Assembly (NCBI GenBank): GCA_022264855.1
Contig: JABYQU010000001.1
Span: 744,001 to 808,000 of the forward strand
Length of the DNA stretch: 64,000 nucleotides
Source of the DNA: Lenzites betulinus
Taxonomy: Eukaryota > Basidiomycota > Agaricomycetes > Polyporales > Polyporaceae
Reading direction: 5' to 3'
Within the stretch, counting starts at the first letter, position 1. Every line of letters starts with the position of its first letter. The notes below the pieces were generated by a model. It was not told where the DNA came from. It made no database searches and saw nothing but the letters and a program-made list of their open reading frames with translations. A program made the position numbers and the translations under genes. Positions 32,177 to 44,820 of the stretch are shown one piece after another.

Positions 32177-35100
32177 TCAGAACTTTGTTCCAGGGTCCAA
32201 TGGCCCGAGCGGCCCGTACTCGTGCTTGCCCGACCGCCCCCCACTCCGCTTCTTCGCGTGCGTCTTCCACTCGTCTGCTACCGCTGAGCTCACGCCCCCT
32301 CCACCCCCAGACGACGGCGTTGTGGGGGAGAGCGCCGTCCCGATTCCGCTCGCCGCAGCTCGCGAGAGCGGGGTGTACTTCGGGCCGTCGGAGAGTTGGA
32401 ACCTCGGCGCATCCGCGAGCGAGCGTCCCTGTGAAGGCCGGTCGTCGAACCCTGCTTCCAACATGGCTTCCAGATCTGATGCAGCGACGGTCTCCGCGCT
32501 CTCGAGGGCCTGCGGCATGAGCGCGATGGGCGGTGGTGGATATTGCGTGCTGTTTTCGTTGTAGCCACCGATCTGCCCACCCCACTGGTCGTCGTCGGAT
32601 GACGCGACAGAGACCGTATCGGAGCCGTCGTACTGGCTGTAGACCTCGCTGCGCGTCGTGAGCTCGCCGTTGGGACCGATGTATGCGCCATGTTGGCGCT
32701 CGAAATCACGTCTACGCCTCTCCTCGCGACGGATCTTGCGCAGACGCGAGCGCTCCCAGTCTTCCCAACGACGGAGAGGGACGTTGTTTGCGCCGGTGGA
32801 AGCGGGCCCGTCGCCATGCGCTTCACCCTTCCCTTCACCTTCAACTTTCCTGTTGTACGAAGTCAGAGGCGTTCAACATTCGAGAAAAAAGTAACTTACC
32901 GGGTCTCGCCCCACGAGAAGTCGTCGAAGTGCCAGAACGCGTAAACGGGGAGGACAAAGTTCCAAATCGGTAGTGCTGCCAGGTAGATCAACATCCAGAA
33001 GATGTAGACGACTTTCCGCGTTGTGATCAAGATGAGGACCGCAGGGAGACCAAGAACGGCGATCAGCAGCACGAGTGGAATCGCCTCCTCGAAGTTATGT
33101 GGTGGACTGAGGGCCATGCCGATGATGAGCATGTACGTCAGGGAGATGGCGATGGGAAGAACGACGGTGCCGATGAGGTCCATGAAGACGACGAACTGCA
33201 TGCTGAAGCAGAACGTGCCACACAGATTCCGGACGAGTACGAGCTCCATCAAGTTGTGGATCGTGGAGTTGATCCATCGCCGCCGTTGAGAAAGGAGCAC
33301 CTGGAACGTGTCGGGCACGACGGTTCTGCACTTGGCCTGAGGGAGGAACATCATCTTGCGGTTGGGGAAAGTGCGCAGGAGGATCGTGGTGAGGAAACGA
33401 TCTTCACCGAGGAGGAGCAGGTTCTTCTCGTGGAGTGTGGTGACGACAGACTGGCTGTACTCCTTCACGATCTCGGGCTTGATGATGAGGGGGACCCAGT
33501 CGTCGCCGGATTGCTTGCGCGCCTTCAATCTGAACATAGAGAAACAGCCAGGAAGACACGAAACACCACCAAAGACGGACTCGAAAGCCTTGGCGTTGTG
33601 ATGGGAGATGAAGTACTCGAAAACCTGGATCGCCGTCACCCAGGACTGACGCTTGTTCGCTATCCGGGTTTCGCCACAGCAACCCATGATCATCTGATCG
33701 TGGTGCATGCAGTTCACCAGATACTTGAGCGAGTCGGGGAACACTTTCGTGTCGGCATCAACCTGGACACATCAAAATTAATTATGTTATAATGACGACA
33801 GCCTGAGCACTTACCATGAGACAGACTTCGAAGAAATCGGGAGTAACTCCCATAAGAATATTGACTTTGCGGAAGAGATCGAAATCGAGGGGCGACATGC
33901 GATCGTTGTAGGTGACGCGGGAAAAGAAGTTCATCAGTATCAACTGACTGTCGCGTTTGCCTCGGTTGCCGGGCTTCTTTTCTGTAGCAGCTTCTACTTC
34001 CGTTCCACACTTCACTACGATGACTGTGGGCGTCCGACGACCTGCGACGGCTGGGCGGACGATGAGCACTAAGTCAAAGTACTCACTTGCCACAAGACGT
34101 ACTGTAGTGCCCGGCGTATACCATCGCTCGATTCTCGCTCTTCGTGCCCGAACCGACCGCGGCGTAACTCATAGGTACCGGGTTGCCAAACCGCGGGTCC
34201 GCCTCCAAAAGGCTCACACAGATGTCCGGCGTACTCCGCTTCTCGCCCGCTCCGGTGATCATACCGTCGGCGACTACGAAGAGGAGTTTTCGCGAGTCCG
34301 CGTACGATGTCGTGGAGATCGAGTCGAGTGTTGTCCGCAAAGACTCCTCGCCTTCAGAGTAACAGGTCACCAAACAAACCGCGAAGAGCTCTGCGCCTAT
34401 CTGAGCAAGACTCATGACTGGCGCTGCCCCGTTGGACTCCGCGTTGACGAGCGTGGAATTCGAGGACGCGAGAGAGCGAGCGCCCTTTCCTGCGCCTTTC
34501 GCCAGCTTCTTCGGGCCCGCCCACGGCGCTGTTCCATGCAAGTTGTCGATCGAGATGTTCGCGCCTTCCGGCATGACGGCAGGACTGATGCCGGGGCGGT
34601 TGAGGGTGTGGTTGTCCGGAGGGCCCGCCAAACGGGACGACATGAACCAGTTGAAGATGCAGGCCATGACGAAACGCACCATAACCAGACTGAGGACTAC
34701 AATCAAGCCAGCATACAGAACGAGCTGGGAGATGACGCAACCAGGGGTAACCTTGTCGATGTTGCCGGCGTAGTAGCGCTGTACCAGGCACGGCACAGCT
34801 TGACGAAGATCAGAGCGGTAGTAGAAAAGGCGGGTGCCGTCACGACCACTGTCGCCTGGTGTCTTCTGCAGGATAGTGCGGATGGCGGCGTCGACGTTGT
34901 CCGAAGGAATTGGGTTATTGTGGAGGCTCATGTACGGGTTCATGTTGAGGACTGCGCCATCGAGCACGAAGTAGTTCGAGAGGGCCGCGACTTGGTCCCA
35001 ATCATAACCAACGATCAAGGTGGTGTTGATGAAACCTAGAGACTGCATCGTCGCCGTGTTGAGGGTGGGGAGGGGACAGCTCGTCGTGTTGAGGCATGGA

Positions 35101-35726
35101 GCCTCAGCCGCAGCTCGGAAGGAGAGGCCGCTGCAGGCAGGGTACTGACTGGTATCCCTCTGGAAGAACGGTGTGATATCCTGGCCGGGATCTTTGAGGA
35201 GGTCCACGAAGTTGCGACCTGGCAAGGTGGGATACTTGGTGATGTTCATCTGCCAGCCCTGCACACCCAGAACACCCTGTACCGTGCCCTTCGATGCAAA
35301 CCTGCCCACAAACTGCACGGTGTCCGGACATAGGACCTTCTGAAAGCCGACAGTAAGGAAGCCGACGATACCGCAGAGGATGATGATGATGAAGCAGAGG
35401 GCGATCTTTTCCCTCCAGGCCTGACGCTTCTGCTTGTCCTTGAGCCCGCCAAGAGATTCGAGCAGGAAGTCGGGCGCCCAGAAGGACACGACGCGGGAGA
35501 ATATTCGCCAGCCGTCGAGAGGGATAGCAGCTTCGGAGTCCGGCGTATGGGGCTTGCCAGGTAGCGGCGCTGCGTGGGGTGTGATGAGCGGAACGGGCGC
35601 GACGCTGCGCTCGGGGCGGGTGAGGGTCTTCGCACGACGGACTGTCGTGGCCGAGGCATTCAAAGGCCGTGAGGTTGGGATCGGGACATCGGAGGAATCA
35701 TACTTGGAACGGAAGTGAGCAGACAT
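32177..35726 (-). CDS. class IV (Chs3-like) chitin synthase
   Basis: Integral membrane GT2 enzyme polymerising UDP-GlcNAc into cell-wall chitin. Four exons in phase (35726-34103, 34041-33815, 33762-32900, 32849-32177), 1,128 residues. The cytosolic N-terminus (about 100 residues) is followed by a membrane helix, [21 protein letters not shown] Chs3-type extracytoplasmic/cytochrome-b5-like region with conserved cysteines comes next, then a second helix, [20 protein letters not shown] (about residues 325-345). The catalytic part includes [38 protein letters not shown] and the hallmark QRRRW (about residue 775), followed by a cluster of C-terminal membrane spans and a 225-residue charged/Ser-rich tail. 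No myosin motor is present, so it is not class V/VII. Its start is 650 bases from that of the divergent phosphatase gene. Confidence 0.93.
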
Positions 35727-36376
35727 GCTCTGGGGGGAGTGGGAAACGAAGGACGAGCAGCGCGAGAGACGGCGTCAGCGTCGGGGGAAGGAGCGTGGGG
35801 GATGCGTCCGCAACGGCGGCGACGAGGACGACGACGAGGAAGAAGGTAACGACGAGAACGCCCGTCGGTCCACCGCGCTAAGCGACGGGGCAGTTCAATG
35901 CACTTTCAGACTCCGAAAGGGGGACGGGCGAGCTGTGTAAGTCCCGCCTACCTCGGAGTGACAGGCGGGGCTTACAGGATTGTTGATCGTTCTTAGGGAG
36001 CATCATCCATCAACGCTTCGCGTGCGCCACCCGCCACCCTTGCAAATCCAACAGGCAAGTGATGGCTCCTGCCTCTCACCCCCTCCGCCCATGCCGCCGC
36101 ACATTCTCCGATGTCGGCCGCCGTTCTCGACTCTTGTGCTTCCCTTGGCCCGCCTGCAATTTCCCGGGTGGTCCCAGGCTCCATTTTGAAGCACACCGAG
36201 AGCCCGGATGACCGGCGGGCTACATCGCGTCCGAATGACACAGAGGCAGACGACCCTTTCATTGCACAGGTGCGAGCAAATGCGCTGTCTGGCAGCGCAG
36301 CCACACCCCTACAACTTGTCCTTTTTCAAAGCTCGGGAGACTAGCCTCGCAGCACCATGCAAGTGAATATAATCGC
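35727..36376. other. shared divergent promoter, chitin synthase / phosphatase
   Basis: 650 bases between divergent starts. No clear TATA box on either strand. A CT-rich + strand tract lies at about 36000-36130. No coding sequence recognised. Confidence 0.45.
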
Positions 36377-38322
36377 ATGAAGTTCGGGCCCGCCGGTATG
36401 TTGAGTGTTTCAGACGGACCTGGCATGCTGAACATATCACGGCACATGGCAGGCTCTCCTCTGCTTTATACTCCGTACTCGGTGCAAATGTCCGACCATT
36501 ACAAGGAGCTGCAGGCACACCAGTCTCGTTGCGCAGAGCAGCAAGCATGGTGGTTAAGCGAATCCTACCCTTCACGCCAACGGACCGTGTTGCCAAGTGA
36601 TCCCGTCAACCCGCACCCGGTTCCTGTGCTCTCAGATGTCAGTGCCGAAATAAACCTGCATGAAGAAATAACAGCAGCAATATCTGCCCCCCTCGATCGT
36701 CCTCGCCAACCTCAAGCAAGTTGGCAGACGTCCGAGACACATCCAATCGTGTAAGTCATCCGTTTTGTTACCTGCATCCAGCGGCTCAATTTGGAGCAGT
36801 ATCTCTACCATCATACCATCTGAACTGCTACCCATAATATCGTCACACATCGAACGCTGCGCAGATAACTGCCCTCTAGTGTTCAAACTGGCTCGAACTT
36901 ATCTGTTAGACCGTGCCACTCTCCGGCCCGTAGAACCGCCAGCTCCCATCCCGCTGCCCCCTCCAGTCATTCCCCCCTCCCTTACCCCGTGCCCCCCACC
37001 AAGACCGCCATCCTCCTATTCTATCACCAAGACTTTAAAGCTTCCCACCTTCTTCTGGGTCCACCCAAGCGTCAAGCGCGCTTTCCTGGGCAACGCGGTA
37101 ACTCCCCGGGCGGGCATAGGGAAGCGTCCTCGACCAGCCTCGTTTGCTGCTTCAAGTACCGTACCATATCCAGAACTGGGTGCAGACCTCAAAAGGCCCA
37201 CAGTTGCTCGCAACACATCGTCGCTGAGCAGCTTAAAGACTAGAAAAGACCTTAGCACGTCGATACCGAAGAGCATGTAGGTGACTGATTCTCGAAAGGA
37301 CTTTGAATTACACTGACTGTGGCCTCAGCCTACGCGACATTAATCTGGCGTTGCCACGTCCTCATCCTGCACAGTTATCAAATTCTACCCTAGTTCGCCC
37401 GGCAGGCATTGCCCTCCCGGAGGTCCCTCGCATCCCACCAATCGGGATTCCAAGTCTACTAGGCAATCTTCAGCTGTCATCTTGTCCAGGGAAAAAAGGT
37501 GCGTGCGCCGTTGGCCCGCTTTCTCATCATATATTCATTGTCTGCTGCAGTGCGTCTTGAGGGCCCCGTACGAGGGCGCAGCACCGTTTGCAGGGATCTG
37601 CGGTCTGATCTTCGCCGTATCAAAGATACGGGTGTAGCCTGTCTGGTCTGGTGAGTAGTAAACACACACATAGTAGAATTGCTGCTGAAGCACAGTCCCT
37701 GGTGTCGCCAGCCTTCTCGACGACAATGAGTTGCAAACTCTCGGAGTCGCGTGGGAAGACTACGTTCAATTTGCAGGGGAGTTGGGAATGGACGTTTTAC
37801 GGTGCGGTATCATGTTACTCTGTTTCACAACCGAATTTGCAACTGACCACTCGCGACTCGCATAGAATACCTATCCCAGAAGGTCTACCTCCGGGTGACC
37901 CCGCTGCGCTAGACTCTCACCTCACGAAGCTCATCAACTCGTACACCCTGCGCGGGTCCGCGATCCTGGTGCACTGCCGCGGCGGGGTGGGCCGCGCAGG
38001 CATCATCGCGTGCTGCTGGATGCTCAAGCTGGGGCTTTGCGGGTGGCTCGACGCCGACATCCTCTCGCCATCCCCCGACGACGACAGCAGGAAAGACATC
38101 GGACTGCAACAGCACCCCGCGCCCGTCGACGCCCAGACGCTGCGTCTGGTCGAGCGGATGATCACCGTCGTGCGGCGGCGGCGCAGCCCGAAGGCCATCG
38201 AGACGTACGAGCAGGTCCGGTTCCTCGTCGACTACGTCGAGTTCCTGCGCGCCCGTGGCGAGCCCTGGCGGCCGGACTTGGCGGCGGATTGGTTTACGGA
38301 CTGGAGCACGCGTGTGGAGTGA
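36377..38322 (+). CDS. dual-specificity / CDKN3-like protein phosphatase
   Basis: Cysteine-based phosphatase. Six exons join in phase (36377-36750, 36782-37276, 37329-37498, 37551-37650, 37712-37801, 37866-38322), 561 residues. The first half is Pro/Ser-rich without a known domain. From about residue 330: SLLGNLQLSSCPGKK, RSDLRRIKDTGVACLVCLLD, GMDVLRIPIPEGLPP, and the P-loop HCRGGVGRAGI with the nucleophilic Cys and Arg of HCxxGxxR. The usual Ser/Thr after the Arg is alanine here. A recognisable general-acid Asp is not obvious in the expected place, though LDD upstream may serve. CDKN3-type enzymes act on Thr/Tyr of CDKs. The substrate here is not known. Exon 2 is separated from exon 1 by an unusually short intron of 31 nt (36751-36781), so that junction needs RNA support. 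Confidence 0.8.
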
Positions 38323-41300
38323 ACGGACATTGTGGACTTGTATTTCTCACTAGCCGCGGACTGCCCGTCTAACAACACACGCTTGTCGCCTCCTAGATCT
38401 ACGTTCGGGGCGGGAGTCATGCTATACCACGCTGCCTGTAGATACCACAAGGGCTCACGCTACGTCGGCCCTCTATACTAATGACCGTTCGGAATCGTGG
38501 AAGGGCGCTGTCTGTCACAGAAGCATAGGTCCTGGCTGCTCGCGAACTAACGTTCTATGACGCGATCAGGGTGAATCGCCGTTCTAACAAATACTACTAA
38601 GCCCAAACTACTCTGCAGGTGTGTCTGCTCGCTGTTGCAGGTCACAGTGTATTAACCCCTGCACATTTCGCTCGTCAGCGTCTGCGAAGGCTCGCCCGCG
38701 GTCATCAAGCCAGAGAACGTGTGCTCGGGTTGGGTAAGGCGCCTGTCTTGTTCGCCTCTGTGGTACGACAACTCGACGAACCTCCCATTCACCAACGTAC
38801 AGCACGGTATTGGAGAAGTGTGAAGACGGGTTCAAATCCTCGTGCATCCGCAGTCTGCAATTTGATCACCGGCCACCAGTCCACGACCTTGCTCTCGCCC
38901 CTCGAGGGCGATCTATCCCACGGCCTCGTTAGTGTCAGATCAAAGGGACTATCTGCTGCCTCTGTTCGCTGTTCGCCATCCAAGACACTGACAGCAAGCT
39001 GGGAGCACATAATCTGATAAGACAGCGCAGAAGAATGGGTAGGTGAGACTACTGCCATGTGGCCTCTTCTCAATACTGCCACTGGAGACTTGATGGTACT
39101 TCCATCCGCGAGCTGCCAGCCTTGAGATCAAGGCGGAAGCAAAGTCAGCCTCTTGGTAGTGATGCCAACTGCCACGCGACACTGCACTGCTACCAGTGGT
39201 TCGGCCGCGCGCGTGAGCATGGGATGTGTGGCGGCATCAGTTCATCTCCTCTGTTGCGCCGGTATTCCAAGTTAATTTTCCCCCGAACATACTCACCTGC
39301 CTTATAGGGAATAGCACCAGTGATGCAAGAAGGACGTCGATTCCGAACTTTTCATCTTGACTCGTGTCGCTAGAACCAACGTACTAACCGGCTAGTACGC
39401 AGGAAAGGTCATTGCAGCACGCTTACGGAGTTGCGCCCCCCCGGGTGCCCCCAGGACGTATCATTGCAACCTCCGGCAGAGTACCCCCTTCAAGCAGGTC
39501 GTTCGGCCGTGCGCCTCCTCCGGCGGCGGCGCTCCGGTGGCTCCGCGTCCGCGCACACAGTACGCACCACCACGGCAGCAGCATCTGGTCGCGACCGCCG
39601 GAACTGAGGTCTCCTGCGTGTGCCTCGTGACGAAGAGCTCCCGCCGGATGGCATAACCCTATCCATCATCGCCGCTAGCAGCATCACACCGTCCGGACGG
39701 GACTGTCTCAGGCGAGTGATTCGGACTTTCGGCGGGGGCGCGTTCCCGCGGCCTCCGCGACATCTGGGAGCATTCGGCAGGCGCAGGCCACCCAGACGAT
39801 CGCAGACCGTCGTGCATGAGCGGGGGGCATGGCGCGCTGAGCGGGAGGTGTGGGCCGGAGCATGGCAGTGATGGTGCGCGGCGCAGGGGCTCCCGCGTGC
39901 GCAGCTGGTACAGATTCCGCTGAATATGTCTTAAATCTTGAGTGTACTGCAGGGATATCCGTATCGCCCCGCCCATGAATTGGCGAGTGTTGACATGAAC
40001 AGGAGGCGGTGGGTGCCTGTGGTGCATTGACGGCACTGTGTTTTTCGGTCTCACATGGGCTGGGGAGCGGCGGCCTAGAGTAAGCATCGCAGTCGCCGTC
40101 TGGGTGATAGAATGGACCCATTACATCGTTTCTAATTGTAATATCACTAGGCGACTGTAACGACGAAGTTCTATTGTCAACTGTGCATCGTTGGAGGCTC
40201 TGGGCCTTTCCAATACTTACGCGTTGAACGACGTGAAGGGAGTCGCGTGTGTTTGAGAGAAAGTCATTGCAGTCGGAACGCGGTGAGGGATTATCGGGTA
40301 CACTCTGCCCTGTCGGAACACGACAGTGATACGTCCACAGAGATATCGCTACCGGTCCCGGCGTTAGGGTTTTTACTCAAGACCCCGTAAGTCTTCGCTG
40401 TTTACTCTATGGCCGGGATATACAGTCCGCACTTGTAGGGTGGCATCTCCCTTGACTCAGCCCCGTAGGATCATTTACGTCGTAGCATCTGCTGTGTCAA
40501 TAGGGGGGCTCAACTCTGGCCAGCCACGCAAGAAACATCGCAAGCTCGTTAGATGAGCTGATTTCTCCACTGCTGCAGTCTCCCGCGTGGCCGGCCATAA
40601 CTGCCGGTAAGCACCCTGAATGTGAAACCAATCGGGAAGTCAGGATCTCTTTCAATTCTGTATCCACCGAATTGTCGCCGCGGGCAGTCCACACTGGCCG
40701 CCCCACTGGGTGCTATTGAGGAGAAAGATTGAGAGCGAACAGGCCAAACCAAGAACGGTAGTAGGTGTCACCGCCGGTCTCCTAGTCAACAGACAAGCCG
40801 TTGGATTGGGATGAGACCGTCACGGGAGAAGGAGTTGGTTGGGGCCGGACACTGGCAGGGCCTTCGCGGGTGGGCAAAGATCCAAGCGGAACGAGGTGAC
40901 CAGATGCCGACGCAGGTACCGTAGGGGCTGAATTGAGGTTGGAACGCAGGCGGTAGGCGCATCATAAGTCTCCTGCGGGCGTTGTACTGGTACAGCAGGA
41001 GCGTTTGACCGATACGAATAGAGAATGGACCACGACGATGACCTGGGGATCCTGCAAACAACTTGTTCGGGTACTAGTGTGGTGAAAGTGAGCGCCCCTG
41101 GGCGGTATCGAAGTTACTGTACTGATCAGACCTTGGCGGGGCCGGTTGTGACCTGTGACAGGTTGCATACGATCCGGGCGAGCGGGGAAGCGCCCAAAAT
41201 TACCATATATGGCCTTTTGGCGCCCATGTCGGAGCCCAAATTGGGCGCTTAGGGGCTAAAAACCCCAAGTGACCAGTGACCGGTCAAAACATAGCGGGGC

Positions 41301-44300
41301 GGGGAACCCCTTGTGACGTGTGACGCCCCGCTAGGGTCTGATCAGTACAGTACTAGCTTGCCAAGTTGCCCAAGTACTCACTTCATCGTGCTGAGTTATC
41401 TCAAGACAATAGCGTCCGATGCTCTTGCAACGAGCTCAGCGTCCTCTTCACAATAGTTGTTAGCAGGCGCCAAACACACTGCACCGCAGAAGGCGTGCAG
41501 ATTTGTTGTAGGAGTGTCACCGCCATCCCATTCTGACGGTCATCAGATAGGTCACCCGACACTGGTATTCCGAGACCCACAATAATATCTCATCTGCACT
41601 CGCACAGCTATTCATGAATTGCCCGGCGTTTTGCGTGATGTGCATGCCTATACGGGGACAGAAGATATTACCTATACTTTTTGCGCGGTCAACATGCAAC
41701 GAGCCCAGAGACTGCCCGGAGCAACGAAGGACAATTGTACGGCTAGGTGGGTGGTACCTGTGTTAGCGGAGGGCTGTTTTGACGATACCATGACCCTCAC
41801 CTTACCACCACCACCAAGGGCCACAGAGCTCTGTAACCGCATCGCCCTGTTTCATCAACTCAAGTATCCATCAGAGAAGAATCAGGTCACGATGGGGTTG
41901 TGTGAGTCTACGGGAACGTTCTCTCCCACAGATCACTCTGGATCTCAGTGATCGACTGCTTCTTGCATGGCCATCCCGGGGACATATTCTATGCCGCAAA
42001 GCTGTGAGCAGATCGCAGAATGAAGAAGAGAAGAACGCCCGACCTCGGGCTGCCGGCGAGGGCGTGGCGTACGCGTAGCATGGACCGCTTGCTCTCGCGG
42101 TCGGGAATCGCACTCGCGGTGATGAAAACACACCTCGACACTGGCATCGCCAGACAAAAGCCGCACATGGTGCGCACGACGCCCAGCAACGACTGTGACC
42201 AGATAATTACGCAACGACCAACGATGAGAGGGAGCCCTCGCCCTCGTCAGGGCCTGACTGCGGGGTATCCCGAATATCAAATAGCTCCCATGTGCGCGTG
42301 TCGATTTGCCCTGGCGACAATCTCCGCGCCGCCGCCGTGACGGTCCTAGCAAACTGGCGGAGTGCAAAAACGAGCTGATGTGGGGGCTGGAGGGGAGACG
42401 TGCCCTTGGATATCCATTTCTTCCACATTACATACGGCGGCGGAGTTGTCTTGAGCGCGACCGATCGACCAGGGTCGAGCGCGGCCAGCGTTGGTCGAGA
42501 AGCCGTGGGACTGCCGGGGGTAAGTAGCCACGCGTCCAGAGCGCGATGCAGGGATCGTGCGTCGTTGATGTCACTGATGGAGCTCGAGCACGTTTGGGCC
42601 GACCTCGTCGTCGAGTGCGACGATTGTCCCTGCGGTGCGTTGCGGGCCGCGCGTCGGCCCAGATGTCTCCTCAGTCGCGTGCGCGCCGATGCCACGTTCC
42701 TCCTATATCTAGGAGATCGCGGCTTGGAGTGTCCGTGCCGCGAGCGAGATGTACTATCGCACGGTGCCTTGTGGTGTAATGTCGCCTCGCGTGTGAGCGC
42801 TGTGCGAGTTGGCGTCGATGACGGGGGATGCGCGCCCGCAGGTCATCTCACGGGGCTGGACAGGGGTCGGGGACCTGCAAGCTGCGCACGCGGCCGGATC
42901 GGCGCAAGAAGGTTGACCACGGAGCGCCGATATGCCTCGGGCTTTGCGTCTGTGCCTTCCCCCCCGTCGGAAGGGGCTCGCCATTCCAATGATGTGCCTT
43001 CGATCCTTGCCATGCACTCAGGAGCACTCGGAATCTTCTTCGGGGGTGTGCTGCGCAGTCAGTCCGAGTAGTCCGGGCTCTCCTGCAGAGCAAGGGGCTT
43101 ACGTGTGTTGTGGCTGTCAGCGAGCCACGTGCACTACTACCCGTTCGCACTCGTGCCGCGAACTTCGCCACTAGTCACCCGGTGATGGGGAGAGTAGCCG
43201 GGGATGGCGGGCGGTGAAGCTGCGCGATATCAATGTCAATTTTGAAGTGCGAGTGGGTAAATATGGCGGATCATCTGCGGACCGCGGCACGACCTGGCGC
43301 GACGGAGCAACGCTCAAAGGAGAACAAGGACAGCAGCAGAAGGGGCGCCAGGACTGGAATTACCGTCGGAAAGATCTGCAGCTCCCATCTGCATCATTGG
43401 GGCGCCGAGCCCTGCCGAGCCCCTGCGCGGTGCGAACAACCTGGCACAGGTGAGTGGGCGCGGTGCAAAGTGTGCGAGACGAGATAGCCGTGCATGCTCC
43501 ATTTCCAATTGTGCCCCGCCGTCGTCGACATTCGAGATGCTCTCCCAGGCGGCGCCCGCAAGTTGGGGCCTTGGGCGGGCTGCGCTCGCGTGTCCGCACT
43601 CGTGCTCGTGCGTTAGCCGGGAAATCATCCCTGGTAGTCCCGACAGAGTGGGTGCTGGGCGGGTCAAGGGTGGCGTCGATCGACCTGCGTCTTGGGGACA
43701 TTGCATGCGTGCATGACTAGCGTATGACTCTCGCAGAGCAAGGGAGCGACGGCGCCCGCCGCCCATATCCGCGAGTGCCCCAGCATGAGTCATAGCGGCG
43801 TTGCAGCGCCATAGGAGGGAACTTTTCGGGTGGCGATGTTGCGGGTGGCAGCCGTGAAGCAGTGGCATGGCTGAGTATACGCTGTTCCATGTTAAGGCAA
43901 CTTCCTCAGCACACTACTGAAGAGTGCTATTTTTCAGGGCGTGCATGGCAACAGACTGGGCCGTGGTCCCATCTCATGGAACCCCAGTGAGATAGATCAG
44001 TATCGATGACCAGCGGTGGTGGGGCAGATTGCCAGCGTTGTATCAGATATCGTATCTTCTGAGGCAGCTGTGTTAGCGGAACTATGCTTGTAAATCATTC
44101 ACACGACCAGACGACAGATGTGTAAGCTCACCGGGAGGGCGCACCATTGGTCGCCGGCCGGCACCTGTAAGTCCGAGTCGGGTTCCGTCTCGATCCTGCG
44201 CCGCATGTGTTCTCCGACGTTCAGTCTGCGGCAGAGGATCTGCAAATATTCCACGGCTCATGTTGTGGCCCTGCTGCGGTACCCGGTGAATTCACAAGAC

Positions 44301-44820
44301 ATGTCTTTGAAACTGCCGATATCGAGTAGCGTTTGATGGATCGCCGGCGGAGGGGTGGCATGGTCCAGGAGCGGCCAGAGTCTATCCCGACGCGGTTTCT
44401 GGAGGGGCGCCAGGGCGTGTGAGCGGATGATGCACACCGTACAGGAGCAGACCGCAGCATGTTGGGGATGTTGTGTCCCCTGCCTGAGTTAAATTCTGGC
44501 GGCTGCCGTAGGCCTTCCGCGAAGCATTCATTGTGGCCGCCGGCGCAGGGCAGTCAAGCCTGCCGCTGTACACGCATGAGTTCCATATGCATGTACTGAA
44601 TGCGAGGATTTCCTACCGCTGGGTTCGCCGTTGGAGCGAAAGGGAGGAAATTGAAGATGATAATCACAAGAATATTGCAGATGCCCGCTGGATCTCAGGC
44701 GATCGGGCGCCCAACAATCTATTGTCACGGAGTTGGAATCTGCGATTTGCGGAGTTCCTGGGCGAAATGTGGCGGGTGGCGGACGGGCGCCTGTTGGCGG
44801 CACGCACGCTGTTGACCACG
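38323..44820. other. 6.5 kb gene-poor island
   Basis: No gene with recognisable product on either strand. Several open frames exist but lack family motifs and splice-consistent extension. Examples are 38608-39082 (minus), 39659-40121 (minus), 42207-42695 (minus, 162 codons, fairly coding-like wording such as PPPYVMWKKWISKG) and 43314-43868 (minus, 184 codons). Composition shifts repeatedly between AT-richer and GC-rich blocks, as in old transposon graveyards. A foldback element is listed at 41115-41353. The last part should contain the Med27 promoter. Confidence 0.5.
41115..41353. mobile_element. foldback/MITE-like element (about 240 bp)
   Basis: The ends are perfect inverted repeats of TACTGTACTGATCAGACC, continuing imperfectly through YTWGCGGGGC and TGTGACNTGTGAC. 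Inside is a second inverted pair, AAGCGCCCAAAATT (about 41189) and its mate ATTGGGCGCTT (about 41240), plus GGGGCTAAAAACCCC. The whole element can fold on itself. No ORF. A clear target duplication was not found. Confidence 0.55.

Noticed and set aside
38804..38850. tRNA-like B-box (GGGTTCAAATCC) flanked by GCACG/CGTGC
   Set aside because: The TΨC stem pairs at only three of five positions, and there is no A-box or anticodon arm at the right distance upstream. Not a tRNA.
40360..40372. TTAGGG telomere-like motif
   Set aside because: A single copy only, with no tandem array.
44533..44820. In-frame upstream extension of Med27 by 96 codons
   Set aside because: Composition is unlike Med27, and an ATG with normal family N-terminus follows at 44821.
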